Shown: positions 26,612 to 35,137 of the stretch, piece by piece
Layout: each line of letters begins with the position of its first letter
Position numbering within the stretch: position 1 is the stretch's first letter
NCBI RefSeq assembly: GCF_002165305.2
Contig: NZ_CP032285.1
Location: 248,001-312,000, forward strand
Length of the DNA: 64,000 nucleotides
Origin: Acinetobacter sp. WCHA55
Lineage (GTDB): Bacteria > Pseudomonadota > Gammaproteobacteria > Pseudomonadales > Moraxellaceae
Direction of reading: 5' to 3'
The notes under the pieces: model-generated
Seen by the model: only the letters and a program-made list of their open reading frames with translations
Told to the model about the DNA's origin: nothing
Database searches by the model: none
Translations under genes and position numbers: made by a program

Positions 26612-28291
26612 TCAAATTATCGAAATAAAAATATTATTAATGAAGTTTTCGGACCATTCAGGATCGTTCGATTTACTCAAAATATCTTTGAGCCAAACCT
26701 TTAATGTTTCAATTGGATAATCTGCATTTTTGTATAAGTTAATCACTGTGATAATCTGTTGATTCAGTGCTGTTGTTGAATCATTACGTGCGATCATTTC
26801 TACAAGTTTTGTGTAGGCCTGAAGGAGTTCTGGTTCTTCAGCTCCAGTGACTTTACGGGGTTGCTTGCTAATCTGGCCAAGAATCTCAATAAATTGTTCT
26901 TTGACCAGCTCAATCGGGTGGATCTGACTAAATCCCTGTTGAGTCAGTAAGGCATATGCGCGTAAAACCAAGCTAAACCAATTCTTTTTGGTCATGCTAT
27001 CAGGATAGAGGCCTATATCATCCAACTGTTGTTTGATGCCAAAGAATAGGGCACTGATAGAGTAGTTCGGGTTAACCGTGCTTTGAATTGCAGTCGTCCA
27101 CACGGCATTTTGCATTTTATGACGTATAACATCACGCGTGTAATCAACGCCGTATAAACATTTAAAATCGTTCCAGTCACTTAGATCTAGCTGTTCTTCA
27201 GTAAATTCAGGTCCAATCATGGCTGCGTTTACAGCTCGGCATGCTTCTGTTGCGTAATAGATACCGGGATTGCGCTTTATTTTGCTTTCTAATGCTGTTT
27301 TATGGTCATTATCATTGAAGATATAGAAGCGTGAAAACGGGAATTCGGCACGGAAATCACGTACTACATTCATGATGTTGCCAGCCACGTACACGACAAT
27401 GACTGGAATAGAGTATTGAATTGATTCTGCAATTGCTTCACCAGTGGCGTAGCCCTCACAAAAGATTATCCGATCTTGGTTCCATGCATCCAATGGATCT
27501 TTAAATAAGATTTTGAAAGCGCCGTTTGCAAGTACACCACGTAATGTAAACTTATCTTCACCACGCTTGTTTTTATGTTCAGCGATGGTCTGAAGGAAAA
27601 TGATTTGATTTTTGAGGTTTTGCCCCTCAACTAAAAGCTTGTTCTGACGTAGCGACTGTTGATCTAGATCTGGTTGCAGATCAATAATACGGTTCAGAAT
27701 AATGGTGCTGTTCTTGTGTTGAGGGTAGTACTGGCTGACATAATCAATCAGCTCATTTTTAGTGAAGTTGCTTGGATTGTACAATCTAGCATGACTGAAG
27801 CTAATCTGCTTTTTCACATTGTAGTTGTGTGGACGGTTTGGTAAGGGTAGGCTTCTGGCCCATTCAAAACCCATATAGATTTGAGCCAATATCTCTTGGT
27901 CTTTTTTGTTCTTCTCAGCACTTTTGCATGAGCTTAAGAAGCGTTTAAGATCTTCTTCTTGCTGTTCCTTGGTATATACGGTATCACCAGGTTGCAGATC
28001 CATTTCTTGAATGTATTCATACAAGCTGTAAGTGAAGTTTGCACCGCCAGCATGAAACCAACCATAAGACATACGTGCGTTATCTAGATCTACAAGATAC
28101 CAGGCCGTTTTTTTCTTATTTTTTGTGGCGTCATTGTGGTGATTGGTTCTGAGGTAAATACGTTTAGAGCTTCGTTCAAGCTGAAAGTCACTCTCACGAT
28201 CAAATACAATGCCCTCATTTTCAAGATGCGATCTAAATATTTTAGATAGCGTACCAATATCGATACCATACTTGATCATGAGGGGGTTCAT
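26612..28291 (-). CDS. Second TOPRIM-domain, primase-like protein
   Basis: The 559-residue protein has a TOPRIM domain at about 272-345. RIIFCEGYATGEAIAES holds the catalytic Glu (about 279) and FYIFNDND the acidic cluster (about 326-329). Upstream, FTLRGVLANGAFKILFKDPL is like the primase-linked segment found before TOPRIM in plasmid primases. The short N-terminal region with WYLVDLDNARMSYGWFHAGG resembles the DUF-type domain that accompanies these proteins. It is 16 bases downstream of the 28308-29216 gene, so the two are probably co-transcribed. Two TOPRIM primase-like genes and a topoisomerase within 12 kb point to a DNA-processing module. Confidence 0.72.
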   Translation of the reverse strand: MNPLMIKYGIDIGTLSKIFRSHLENEGIVFDRESDFQLERSSKRIYLRTNHHNDATKNKKKTAWYLVDLDNARMSYGWFHAGGANFTYSLYEYIQEMDLQPGDTVYTKEQQEEDLKRFLSSCKSAEKNKKDQEILAQIYMGFEWARSLPLPNRPHNYNVKKQISFSHARLYNPSNFTKNELIDYVSQYYPQHKNSTIILNRIIDLQPDLDQQSLRQNKLLVEGQNLKNQIIFLQTIAEHKNKRGEDKFTLRGVLANGAFKILFKDPLDAWNQDRIIFCEGYATGEAIAESIQYSIPVIVVYVAGNIMNVVRDFRAEFPFSRFYIFNDNDHKTALESKIKRNPGIYYATEACRAVNAAMIGPEFTEEQLDLSDWNDFKCLYGVDYTRDVIRHKMQNAVWTTAIQSTVNPNYSISALFFGIKQQLDDIGLYPDSMTKKNWFSLVLRAYALLTQQGFSQIHPIELVKEQFIEILGQISKQPRKVTGAEEPELLQAYTKLVEMIARNDSTTALNQQIITVINLYKNADYPIETLKVWLKDILSKSNDPEWSENFINNIFISII

Positions 28292-28307
28292 AAATAAAGA
28301 AACTCAC

Positions 28308-29216
28308 TTATAAATATTTTATAACCAGAGGTTGAGCGACTACATATTTTGATGGGTTGTTGGTTTGCAACGTGATTTCATGAGCGTAATGCCATGCCTT
28401 AGTGATACGGTTTAGGATGACACTTTCAAGGTCGTCTTCTAAGAATTCGTAAAGATTAAATCGCACGTTGTTTAAGATCAGTTTTTTATAACCTTTCACA
28501 AGGGTATTTAAAAAATTCTGGGATTGGTCCATAAAGGCGTTAACGTCAGCATCATAACTTATTGTGTTATTCACGACTGCATTATAAAAGTACTGCTCAG
28601 AATCAATTTTAATAATATGCATCTGCTCTAAGAATGACTCTAAATAAGCTGGATGCATATTTTTACTTAAAAACTTACAGATCCGCTTATTCTTGTTGTC
28701 GTTAAAATAGATGTATTTAGAGGTTAGCTCAGCATTAATCACTGTGACATATTCGCCGTCCACACGAAACTTCACGGTATTATTGTTGGTGAACTGCAGC
28801 ATTAATTCTGTGAAGATATAGCTATCTAACGTTTTTTCATGCTTAAACGTCTGCTTGTCCAAGAAATTACTGTTGTACTGAAGATCTGCAACATTGGCAT
28901 AGCTTTGAACGAATTGAGCGATGTCATTGTGCATGTTTTGGGTGTCGAGATCCGATACTTCAGTTGAAACCGATTGAAAGGCACTATTTTTATAAAGATG
29001 CCCTAATAATTCTGTTTGATTGTGGTTTTTAGGTTTAACTTTCAATCCAACTGTAAAATCGTCTTGCTCATAATTCCCTTTAATTAGATTGCTTAAATAA
29101 CTTTCAGCTTCTTGAAAAGATACGTTTCCAAGGTTGTCTAAAAATGATTTTAAGGAAGTGCCATCTAATCGTACTGCAACATGAGATATAAATGATGGAT
29201 CGAACTCGAAACGCAT
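28308..29216 (-). CDS. Unknown protein in operon with a TOPRIM gene
   Basis: The 302-residue protein starts at ATG 29216. No family was recognised. It is soluble by sequence, mixed alpha/beta, with many asparagine and tyrosine residues and no signal peptide, cysteine cluster or nucleotide-binding motif. It lies 16 bases upstream of the TOPRIM gene on the same strand. Upstream, AGTATATAAC and GGTTTAAGG (29247-29266) resemble the recurring motif of this region and could be its promoter or operator. Confidence 0.65.
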   Translation of the reverse strand: MRFEFDPSFISHVAVRLDGTSLKSFLDNLGNVSFQEAESYLSNLIKGNYEQDDFTVGLKVKPKNHNQTELLGHLYKNSAFQSVSTEVSDLDTQNMHNDIAQFVQSYANVADLQYNSNFLDKQTFKHEKTLDSYIFTELMLQFTNNNTVKFRVDGEYVTVINAELTSKYIYFNDNKNKRICKFLSKNMHPAYLESFLEQMHIIKIDSEQYFYNAVVNNTISYDADVNAFMDQSQNFLNTLVKGYKKLILNNVRFNLYEFLEDDLESVILNRITKAWHYAHEITLQTNNPSKYVVAQPLVIKYL

Positions 29217-29284
29217 AATACTTCATTGATTGAAATGGGTATTAAAAGTATATAACAGGTTTAAGGAAAAAAGAATGAAAACCT

Positions 29285-30484
29285 TTAAGTATTATTACCA
29301 TAAAAGTAATTTTGAATTGATTTAATAAGTTTAGTTTCGGTTTCTTGAGTATATAAACTACCTGAAATTAGTTTTAAGCCAGTATCAGTTTTAAGCCAAT
29401 GTAGTGTATTAAAATGGTCATTAGCGATATGGCTACTCTTGTGCATGCGCGACACAAAACCAGTGTTCAGACCAGTATCAAACAGGCGTGGACAACTTGG
29501 TGCGTGGACATGATAGAGGACTTCACGGCGTTGATTGCTAGAGGGTGATTTACCTACGCCACGGCGTACTGGCATACCTTTGTGCTTTCTATAACTATTG
29601 AGAAATGAATCAATCGTATCGTTATACGTGGGTTGCATCAGGTAGCCACGGTGATTGTAGATGTCAGTTTTAGGATGAATAGAAAAATTAAATAAGCTAA
29701 GCATTTTACCAAGTAAGATTAATAGCTCAGGACTACCTTTAAGGTTGGTACCAATCAAACTATCTTTAATGGTTTTAATAGTATCCGTGCGATACTCTAA
29801 AACCACATAGTCTCCCCAATTAGAGGTTAAGCTTAAAGGATCTTCATCAGATATGTTGGCTTCAGTATCTTCATAGCAAAACACGATGATCAGTACTTTA
29901 ACGTTGTTTCCGTTAAACAAAACTTCGTTTTGATGCGCGAAAAAACCATATAAAGGTTTGTCGTTGTGTCCTAGACCTGGTGTATGAATAAAGTTGGTCC
30001 ACTGAAAGTAGTAATTCAGCAAATGACCATCGACATAGCGACCGTTTTCATCATTCAATAGGGTGCGATATACATCATTTTCAAGCTTTAGCACGGGTTG
30101 GCTGTACCGCCAAGCGCTCAACGCTGCAGTCGTAAATGCAAAGTCATAAAAGTTAAACTCAGGGTTCATATTTTTATAGAACAATGCATAAGGCTGTAAC
30201 ACACTTTCCCATACCTGTAATGGGATAAAGATGTTGGAACCCCACTTAGGAATCTCCGCAAAATAACCAGTGCCATAGGTATGATTTACGTTATCCCAAA
30301 ACAGGCGTTCTAGCTGTTTATAGTCTGGAATGTCTTCGCTTTTAACCAATGATGCTGTACATAATGCTAACTTTTTCTCCAGTGCCAATAATTGACTGAC
30401 AGGAGGGTATAAGCGACCAGCTTTTTGCGTAAAAACTTCCGCATTCAACTTTGATATAACATCAGCAAAGATTGAATCTTTCAC
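29285..30484 (-). CDS. Unknown protein with a DxFLNxYRxHK tail motif
   Basis: The 399-residue protein starts at a GTG at 30484 with GGAAG upstream. No family was recognised. Near residue 300 it reads IDSFLNSYRKHKG and then YHVHAPSCP. The small protein at 31149-31379 shares this pattern (VDQFLNNYRTHKA ... MHVH). The N-terminal 290 residues are soluble and rich in aromatic residues, with no membrane helix. A partner or processing relationship between the two is only a guess. Confidence 0.65.
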   Translation of the reverse strand: MKDSIFADVISKLNAEVFTQKAGRLYPPVSQLLALEKKLALCTASLVKSEDIPDYKQLERLFWDNVNHTYGTGYFAEIPKWGSNIFIPLQVWESVLQPYALFYKNMNPEFNFYDFAFTTAALSAWRYSQPVLKLENDVYRTLLNDENGRYVDGHLLNYYFQWTNFIHTPGLGHNDKPLYGFFAHQNEVLFNGNNVKVLIIVFCYEDTEANISDEDPLSLTSNWGDYVVLEYRTDTIKTIKDSLIGTNLKGSPELLILLGKMLSLFNFSIHPKTDIYNHRGYLMQPTYNDTIDSFLNSYRKHKGMPVRRGVGKSPSSNQRREVLYHVHAPSCPRLFDTGLNTGFVSRMHKSSHIANDHFNTLHWLKTDTGLKLISGSLYTQETETKLIKSIQNYFYGNNT

Positions 30485-30773
30485 TATACTGGTCTTCCAT
30501 AAAAGGTGTGTGAGGGTGGCTAATTAGTATAAGGCATTCTAACAAGTTGTATGTATTCTATAAGGCGTAAAACTCTAAAAAGTTGATAATATATATCAGT
30601 TTTTAAAGCATTCACATTTCATACATAATTCTAACCTTGCTCAAATATAACATCATATTGTTTGCGATTTCTAAACAACAGTTTAACTAATCTGCAATAT
30701 ATCAGGGTAGAGCTGAGTATAGGGCTTAATCATTACTTTTGTTCAGCATGAGATAATAGTTTGTGGAATTTCC
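30485..30773. other. Non-coding AT-rich stretch
   Basis: I see no gene here. It probably contains the promoter of the 30484 gene (-) and of the small transcript beginning near 30.7 kb (+). Confidence 0.35.
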
Positions 30774-30866
30774 GTGAATATGATTAAAAAAGCTTTAAAA
30801 CTTATTAGAGATCGGTTATATTACGAATCAAGGGATATTACCCTATTTAATAAACTATTAGACTGA
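30774..30866 (+). CDS. Possible 28-30 residue peptide ending in a terminator
   Basis: A GTG at 30774 (GGA six to eight bases upstream) or an ATG at 30780 opens a short frame to TGA 30864-30866. The peptide is basic then acidic (MIKKALKLIRDRLYYESRDI ...). Its end overlaps the stem of a strong terminator. It may be a small peptide or merely part of a small RNA. No family was recognised. Confidence 0.35.
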   Translation: MNMIKKALKLIRDRLYYESRDITLFNKLLD

Positions 30867-30889
30867 GATTGTTCTAATAGTTTTTTTTT
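30852..30889 (+). terminator. Strong intrinsic terminator of a short transcript
   Basis: AAACTATTAGA (30852-30862) pairs perfectly with TCTAATAGTTT (30873-30883), an eleven-pair stem followed by a T run to 30889. The only candidate upstream is the short peptide frame or an sRNA. Confidence 0.75.
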
Positions 30890-31148
30890 GCCCTTTTTTT
30901 GACATTTCCTGTTTTTTCTTCTATAGCTTCTGCTATATTTCTCCATATTTTACTCTATTTTTCGTTATTTTGATTAATTTTTAATCAATGTTAAAAGCTT
31001 AAATAATCAGCAACTTAGCCATTTATACCCACTACTATCCACAAAAACCTGTGCATAAAAAAACCAAATATTAAATCCCAAAATGGAATTTCTTCAATTT
31101 TAAGCTATAATTATGCTCATAGTTTTAATCATTGTAGTGGACTTAGTT
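30890..31148. other. AT-rich region with DnaA-box-like sites: candidate origin
   Basis: A pyrimidine- and AT-rich stretch (30890-31010) is followed by CTATCCACA at 31035-31043 and TGTGCATAA at 31050-31058. The second is an exact TTATNCACA DnaA box on the minus strand and the first is one mismatch away on the plus strand. An AT-rich unwinding-type region next to inverted DnaA boxes is what a replication origin would show, but no initiator gene is adjacent. Confidence 0.35.
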
Positions 31149-31379
31149 ATGAGCCATGTAGACCAAATAGAAACGATTAAAATTACTAACCGCGAAATCG
31201 GAATATTGCCTAACAATGTGCCAGTAGTAGATCAGTTTTTGAATAACTACCGCACACATAAAGCATCAACGACTCATTCAGTGGCTAGTAATTCACCTTT
31301 AATGAACATTACCAATTCAATGCATGTGCATCGAGTAGAAGATTCCCCCTATACTCAACCTATTCGTAAACTTCATTAG
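31149..31379 (+). CDS. Small protein sharing a motif with the 29285-30484 product
   Basis: I choose ATG 31149 (76 residues, MSHVDQIETIKITNREIGIL ...), because the longer start at 31113 adds an unlikely hydrophobic leader. It contains VDQFLNNYRTHKA and MHVH, echoing the C-terminal part of the 399-residue protein encoded on the opposite strand nearby. No family was recognised. A clear bidirectional terminator follows. Confidence 0.6.
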   Translation: MSHVDQIETIKITNREIGILPNNVPVVDQFLNNYRTHKASTTHSVASNSPLMNITNSMHVHRVEDSPYTQPIRKLH

Positions 31380-31386
31380 AAATAAA

Positions 31387-31410
31387 AAAAGCAGCGATTT
31401 CGCTGCTTTT
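31387..31410. terminator. Bidirectional intrinsic terminator
   Basis: AAAAGCAGCGA and TCGCTGCTTTT form an eleven-pair stem with a two-base loop and flanking A and T runs. It separates the + gene at 31149 from the - genes at 31431 onward. Confidence 0.85.
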
Positions 31411-31430
31411 TTATTGCCTATTGCATTTCT

Positions 31431-31571
31431 TTAGTGCTGATCCATATAGCTTTGAGTGAGCTTCTTACGCTCGTAATTCTCTTTGAGCTGTATGCCAATA
31501 CCAATAATTATTATAGGTAAAATGGCTAGGGCAAAAAGAATGCAGATCGAATCAAAAATTGGCCTGGGCAT
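31431..31571 (-). CDS. 46-residue single-pass membrane peptide
   Basis: This short gene reads from ATG 31571 to TAA 31431. Residues of about 8-28 are strongly hydrophobic (ICILFALAILPIIIIGIGI), followed by a charged tail (QLKENYERKKLTQSY). It starts only 10 bases after the stop of the lipoprotein gene on the same strand and ends at a terminator, so a two-gene operon is likely. No family was recognised. Small membrane proteins of this kind are often missed by gene finders. Confidence 0.55.
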   Translation of the reverse strand: MPRPIFDSICILFALAILPIIIIGIGIQLKENYERKKLTQSYMDQH

Positions 31572-31580
31572 ATGAGCGCA

Positions 31581-32102
31581 TTATTGCGGATTCGCATTGG
31601 TTAATTCCTCCAGTGTTGGTGGTTTTGTGGCGACTGGTTCATTTGCTGGTGCTTCAGGTGACACTTCTGGTACTTCAGGTGATACTTCTGGTGTTGAATT
31701 TGGTTCTTGTTGTGGATCTAACTTGTCTTCATAAGACTCTTGTGGAAGGCTATTGCTTGCAACAAAGTTATCTAGAATATCCTGAGCCTTATATGCCTTA
31801 TTGCATTCGTCATTTGAGGCGTACATTTCTTTTTGTACGCTATCGTCTAAATACTTTTCTCGGCCATCACTAACATCATCGCTGTAATAACCAGCTTTCT
31901 TAGCAGAATCTATATAAATGGAATAACAAATATTTAAAACATTACTACGCTCGTAATCATGTTTGTAATACCAGTCAATACTACGTTCCTTTGCATCAGT
32001 TTTCGTATCTTCAAGGTATTGATCTAAGCGTTTCTCTTGTGGCGTAGACGAACACCCGATGATTAACAATGAGGTGCTTAAAACTATAAGTTTTTTAATC
32101 AT
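31581..32102 (-). CDS. Lipoprotein with Pro/Glu-rich repeat tail
   Basis: The 173-residue protein has a lipoprotein signal (MIKKLIVLSTSLLIIGC) with the lipobox LIIGC at residues 13-17. The mature part has four further cysteine-bearing or tyrosine-rich segments (NICYSIYID, DECNKAY), and the C-terminus has a proline-glutamate repeat (PEVSPEVPEVSPEAP). The function is unknown. Exclusion-type or cell-envelope roles are common for plasmid lipoproteins but nothing here proves one. Confidence 0.75.
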   Translation of the reverse strand: MIKKLIVLSTSLLIIGCSSTPQEKRLDQYLEDTKTDAKERSIDWYYKHDYERSNVLNICYSIYIDSAKKAGYYSDDVSDGREKYLDDSVQKEMYASNDECNKAYKAQDILDNFVASNSLPQESYEDKLDPQQEPNSTPEVSPEVPEVSPEAPANEPVATKPPTLEELTNANPQ

Positions 32103-32457
32103 GGTTTTAGCTTAAAACAAACGATACCTTTATAGTACAACATTAATTCGTTAAATAATATTTTTGGAATTTTAATTTGTGACAGTTAAACAGTGCATTT
32201 TCAAACAATTAAGCCGTTTTTTCCCATAATTTTAGATAAATATTGTTGTCTTTTTTCGCGTAGATTATTGAAAACAGGAAGTAATTTAACCACTTGAAAT
32301 GTTCATCCAACTAAAGATTAAGAAATAAGCCCTTAAAAGTGTTTGTTTATCAACCCTTAAACCTATTTAAACATTTTAAAATTGTATATACTTAAACCAT
32401 TACTAGATTAACTTCAGTAATTATTACTAAAGAAAGTTAAAAATTGGATGAATTTTA
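32103..32457. promoter_or_regulatory. Divergent promoter region with GTATATACTTAAACC
   Basis: This is the intergenic region between the lipoprotein (-) and topoisomerase (+) genes. GTATATACTTAAACC at 32384-32398 is the reverse complement of the motif found at 40409-40424. CTTAAACC occurs again at about 32355-32362. No gene is seen. Confidence 0.45.
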
Positions 32458-35121
32458 ATGAGTAGTTTGTTCATAGTAGAGTCACCCGGAAAGGTCGAAA
32501 AAATTCAACATATCTTGGATGACCTGTATCCGCACGAATTCGTTGTACGCGCTTCAGTTGGCCATGTATGTGATTTACCTAATCATGAGATCGGTTTTTC
32601 ATATCCAGCCTTTGTTCCTAAATACGAAATATCTCAAAATAAAACACGCGTTGTTCAAGAATTAAGACAGGCTGCTAAAAATGCAGATACGGTTTTCCTC
32701 GCAACTGACTTGGACCGTGAAGGTGAAGCCATTGCATATCACTTAAAACGTATCCTGAACTTATCTGACGATCAGTATATTCGCGTCAAATATAACGCTA
32801 TTGATAAAAGTACGATCGCTAATGCACTTCAAAATGGTGAAGAGCTGGATCAAGGTATGGTGGCATCTCAAGAAACACGCCGTTTCCTTGACCGTATGAT
32901 TGGTTTTTACTTGTATGAGCCAATTTCAAATATTTTAAAAGGCAAATTTCCTGTTGGCCGTGTTCAATCTGCCGTACTCGTTGTGCTTGGTGATTTAGAA
33001 GATCTACTGAAAAACTTCAAATCACATGAACATTACAATCTTGAAGTAACTCTAAAACAAGGTTGGGCTGCGAAATGGGATTTTTCTAAGTGGCTTAATC
33101 CTGAAATGAAGGATGTGCACAATAACCAGTGGTTAGATAAAGCTTCAATTACCCGTCTACAAAACGTAATTGATAAAAAAGACTTAACCATTACCAGTGT
33201 TGAAACTAAGCCATCTTTCCGTAGTGCTCCAGCGCCGTTTATTACTGTTGATCTGCAAGCTGCAGCTGCAGCGCGTCTTGGTTTGGATCTAAAACAAACT
33301 ATGGAAGCAGCGCAAAAGTTATATGAAGGTGGTTATATCACTTACCATCGTACTGATGCTGCTGTAATTTCGCCTGAGGGGATGCAAGCTCTAGAAGCTT
33401 TTGGTGAGAGAGAGGGCATTGCGATTATCGGCAATAAAGCCAAATCTCGCGATGGTGCTCAAGAAGCACATGAATGTATTCGTCCTAGTGACTTCTTTAC
33501 CTTTGAAGCTGGTGAGGACCAAGTTCAAAAGGATCTATATCGTCTAATCTGGTTGCGTACTGTTGCATCGCAAATGGCTCCAGCTGAATACGAAGTTAAA
33601 TCCGTTATAGGTGTCTATAAAGATGTCACTCTCAATGTAGATGGTGAAAGCATTACTAAAGATGCTGAATTCAAAGCTTCTAGCCGTATCTTAAAAGAAG
33701 ATGGCTGGTTGGGCTTATTAAAGACCTACAGTATTGATGAAAATGCACTTGAATACGTGGACGGTGAAGAAGATTCAGAAAAAGAACCTGAACATACGCT
33801 ACCTATAGATATTGAAGTCGGTCAAATCCACAATGTTATTGCTGGTAAAGTTATCGCGACCAAAACCAAACCACGTTCACGCTACACCGTACCATCATTG
33901 GTCAAATTACTTGAGAAAAAAGGAATTGGTCGTCCTAGTACTTACCAATCAATCTTTGAACGGTTAATCAAGCACGGCTATATCAAGCTTGTTAAAAAGA
34001 AAATTGAAGTTACACCGCATGGATTGAAGTTGATTCAAAACATTAGAGGTAAGTTTAGTTTTGCAGATCCGCTTTACACCAAAGAAATTGAAGAAACACT
34101 GGATCTAATCGCTACTGGTGATGCCGATTACAAACAAGAACTCCAAAAGTTCCATTTAGGGATTGAAAGTGAATTAGGACAGTTCTCAAAACATTGGCTT
34201 GATTCATTCCCTGTCTACAAATGTAATAACTGTGATGACGGACGCATGTTGCCGAAAATCGGTACCAATCGCGACAAAACAACATCGGTCTACTGGTCAT
34301 GTAATTCATGCAAAAGTTCAGCGCCAAACAGAAATGTTGATGGTAAAGATGAACCGGGTAAGCCAACTGTACGTGAGCCAACTGCTCATTTATGTTTATG
34401 TGGCAAATCACTGACTCAGGTTACAACTGATAAATCTGTATTTTTTGAGTGCTCTCAACGTGCGTTCGTAGATGGCACCTGTAAAGAAACATACCGTTCT
34501 ACAAATGACGAAAGCGGTAACTTGGTTCCTGATTTTGACGAATATCGCCGTAACCATACATACAAATGTCAGCTTGAAGGGTGTGGCGGTTGGTTGCGTG
34601 AGTTAAAAGGTATTTCAACTTCTTCAGGTAAGCCGTATCACTTCTTTTCTTGTGAAAAATCCAATCCAAACCTGAAAGGCAAAAAATGTAAGTCGGGTCC
34701 ATTAGAGGTGTTCCCTGATGGTAGTCCTAACTACGAGCCAAGATTCCAAGTGACCAAAACAGAGTATCCATGTATCTGTAAAAAGCCTCTTGTACATACC
34801 AAGTACCGCAAAGAACCTGGTGTTTACGAAGAGCGATACAGTTGTGAAGCTGCATCATGTAAACGTTATTTCGACATATTGCCAGATGGATCACCAGATA
34901 CCCAACTTACAAAATCTCGCACTGGCAACGAAGCCAAGTGTTTTGAGTGTGGCCAGACCATGATTCAGTCTGCATTTAATTTACGTGGTGAACGTAAGTA
35001 TAAATGGGATTGCTTTAGCTGTGGTGCAAGTGGATACGACAACAACGGTGAGCCAGTTCAACGTGGCAAAAAGAAAGCCAAGTCTAAATCGACCTCTAGA
35101 AAAGCTAAATCAAGTAAATAA
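32458..35121 (+). CDS. Plasmid-type DNA topoisomerase IA
   Basis: The 887-residue protein is a full type IA topoisomerase. The TOPRIM domain has IVESPGK (Glu about 8) and ATDLDREGEA (Asp about 84 and 86). FLDRMIGFYL and FPVGRVQSAVL follow. The active-site tyrosine lies in GGYITYHRTD at about residue 296, and IGRPSTY and the winged segment are near 490. From about residue 580 the C-terminus has several CxxC zinc-ribbon units (YKCNNC, SCNSCK, and others), as in TopA. It relaxes negative supercoils and can decatenate single strands. A plasmid copy may serve replication or transfer. The next gene starts 16 bases later, so they are probably co-transcribed. Confidence 0.92.
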   Translation: MSSLFIVESPGKVEKIQHILDDLYPHEFVVRASVGHVCDLPNHEIGFSYPAFVPKYEISQNKTRVVQELRQAAKNADTVFLATDLDREGEAIAYHLKRILNLSDDQYIRVKYNAIDKSTIANALQNGEELDQGMVASQETRRFLDRMIGFYLYEPISNILKGKFPVGRVQSAVLVVLGDLEDLLKNFKSHEHYNLEVTLKQGWAAKWDFSKWLNPEMKDVHNNQWLDKASITRLQNVIDKKDLTITSVETKPSFRSAPAPFITVDLQAAAAARLGLDLKQTMEAAQKLYEGGYITYHRTDAAVISPEGMQALEAFGEREGIAIIGNKAKSRDGAQEAHECIRPSDFFTFEAGEDQVQKDLYRLIWLRTVASQMAPAEYEVKSVIGVYKDVTLNVDGESITKDAEFKASSRILKEDGWLGLLKTYSIDENALEYVDGEEDSEKEPEHTLPIDIEVGQIHNVIAGKVIATKTKPRSRYTVPSLVKLLEKKGIGRPSTYQSIFERLIKHGYIKLVKKKIEVTPHGLKLIQNIRGKFSFADPLYTKEIEETLDLIATGDADYKQELQKFHLGIESELGQFSKHWLDSFPVYKCNNCDDGRMLPKIGTNRDKTTSVYWSCNSCKSSAPNRNVDGKDEPGKPTVREPTAHLCLCGKSLTQVTTDKSVFFECSQRAFVDGTCKETYRSTNDESGNLVPDFDEYRRNHTYKCQLEGCGGWLRELKGISTSSGKPYHFFSCEKSNPNLKGKKCKSGPLEVFPDGSPNYEPRFQVTKTEYPCICKKPLVHTKYRKEPGVYEERYSCEAASCKRYFDILPDGSPDTQLTKSRTGNEAKCFECGQTMIQSAFNLRGERKYKWDCFSCGASGYDNNGEPVQRGKKKAKSKSTSRKAKSSK

Positions 35122-35137
35122 TTGAATAGGTGAATAA

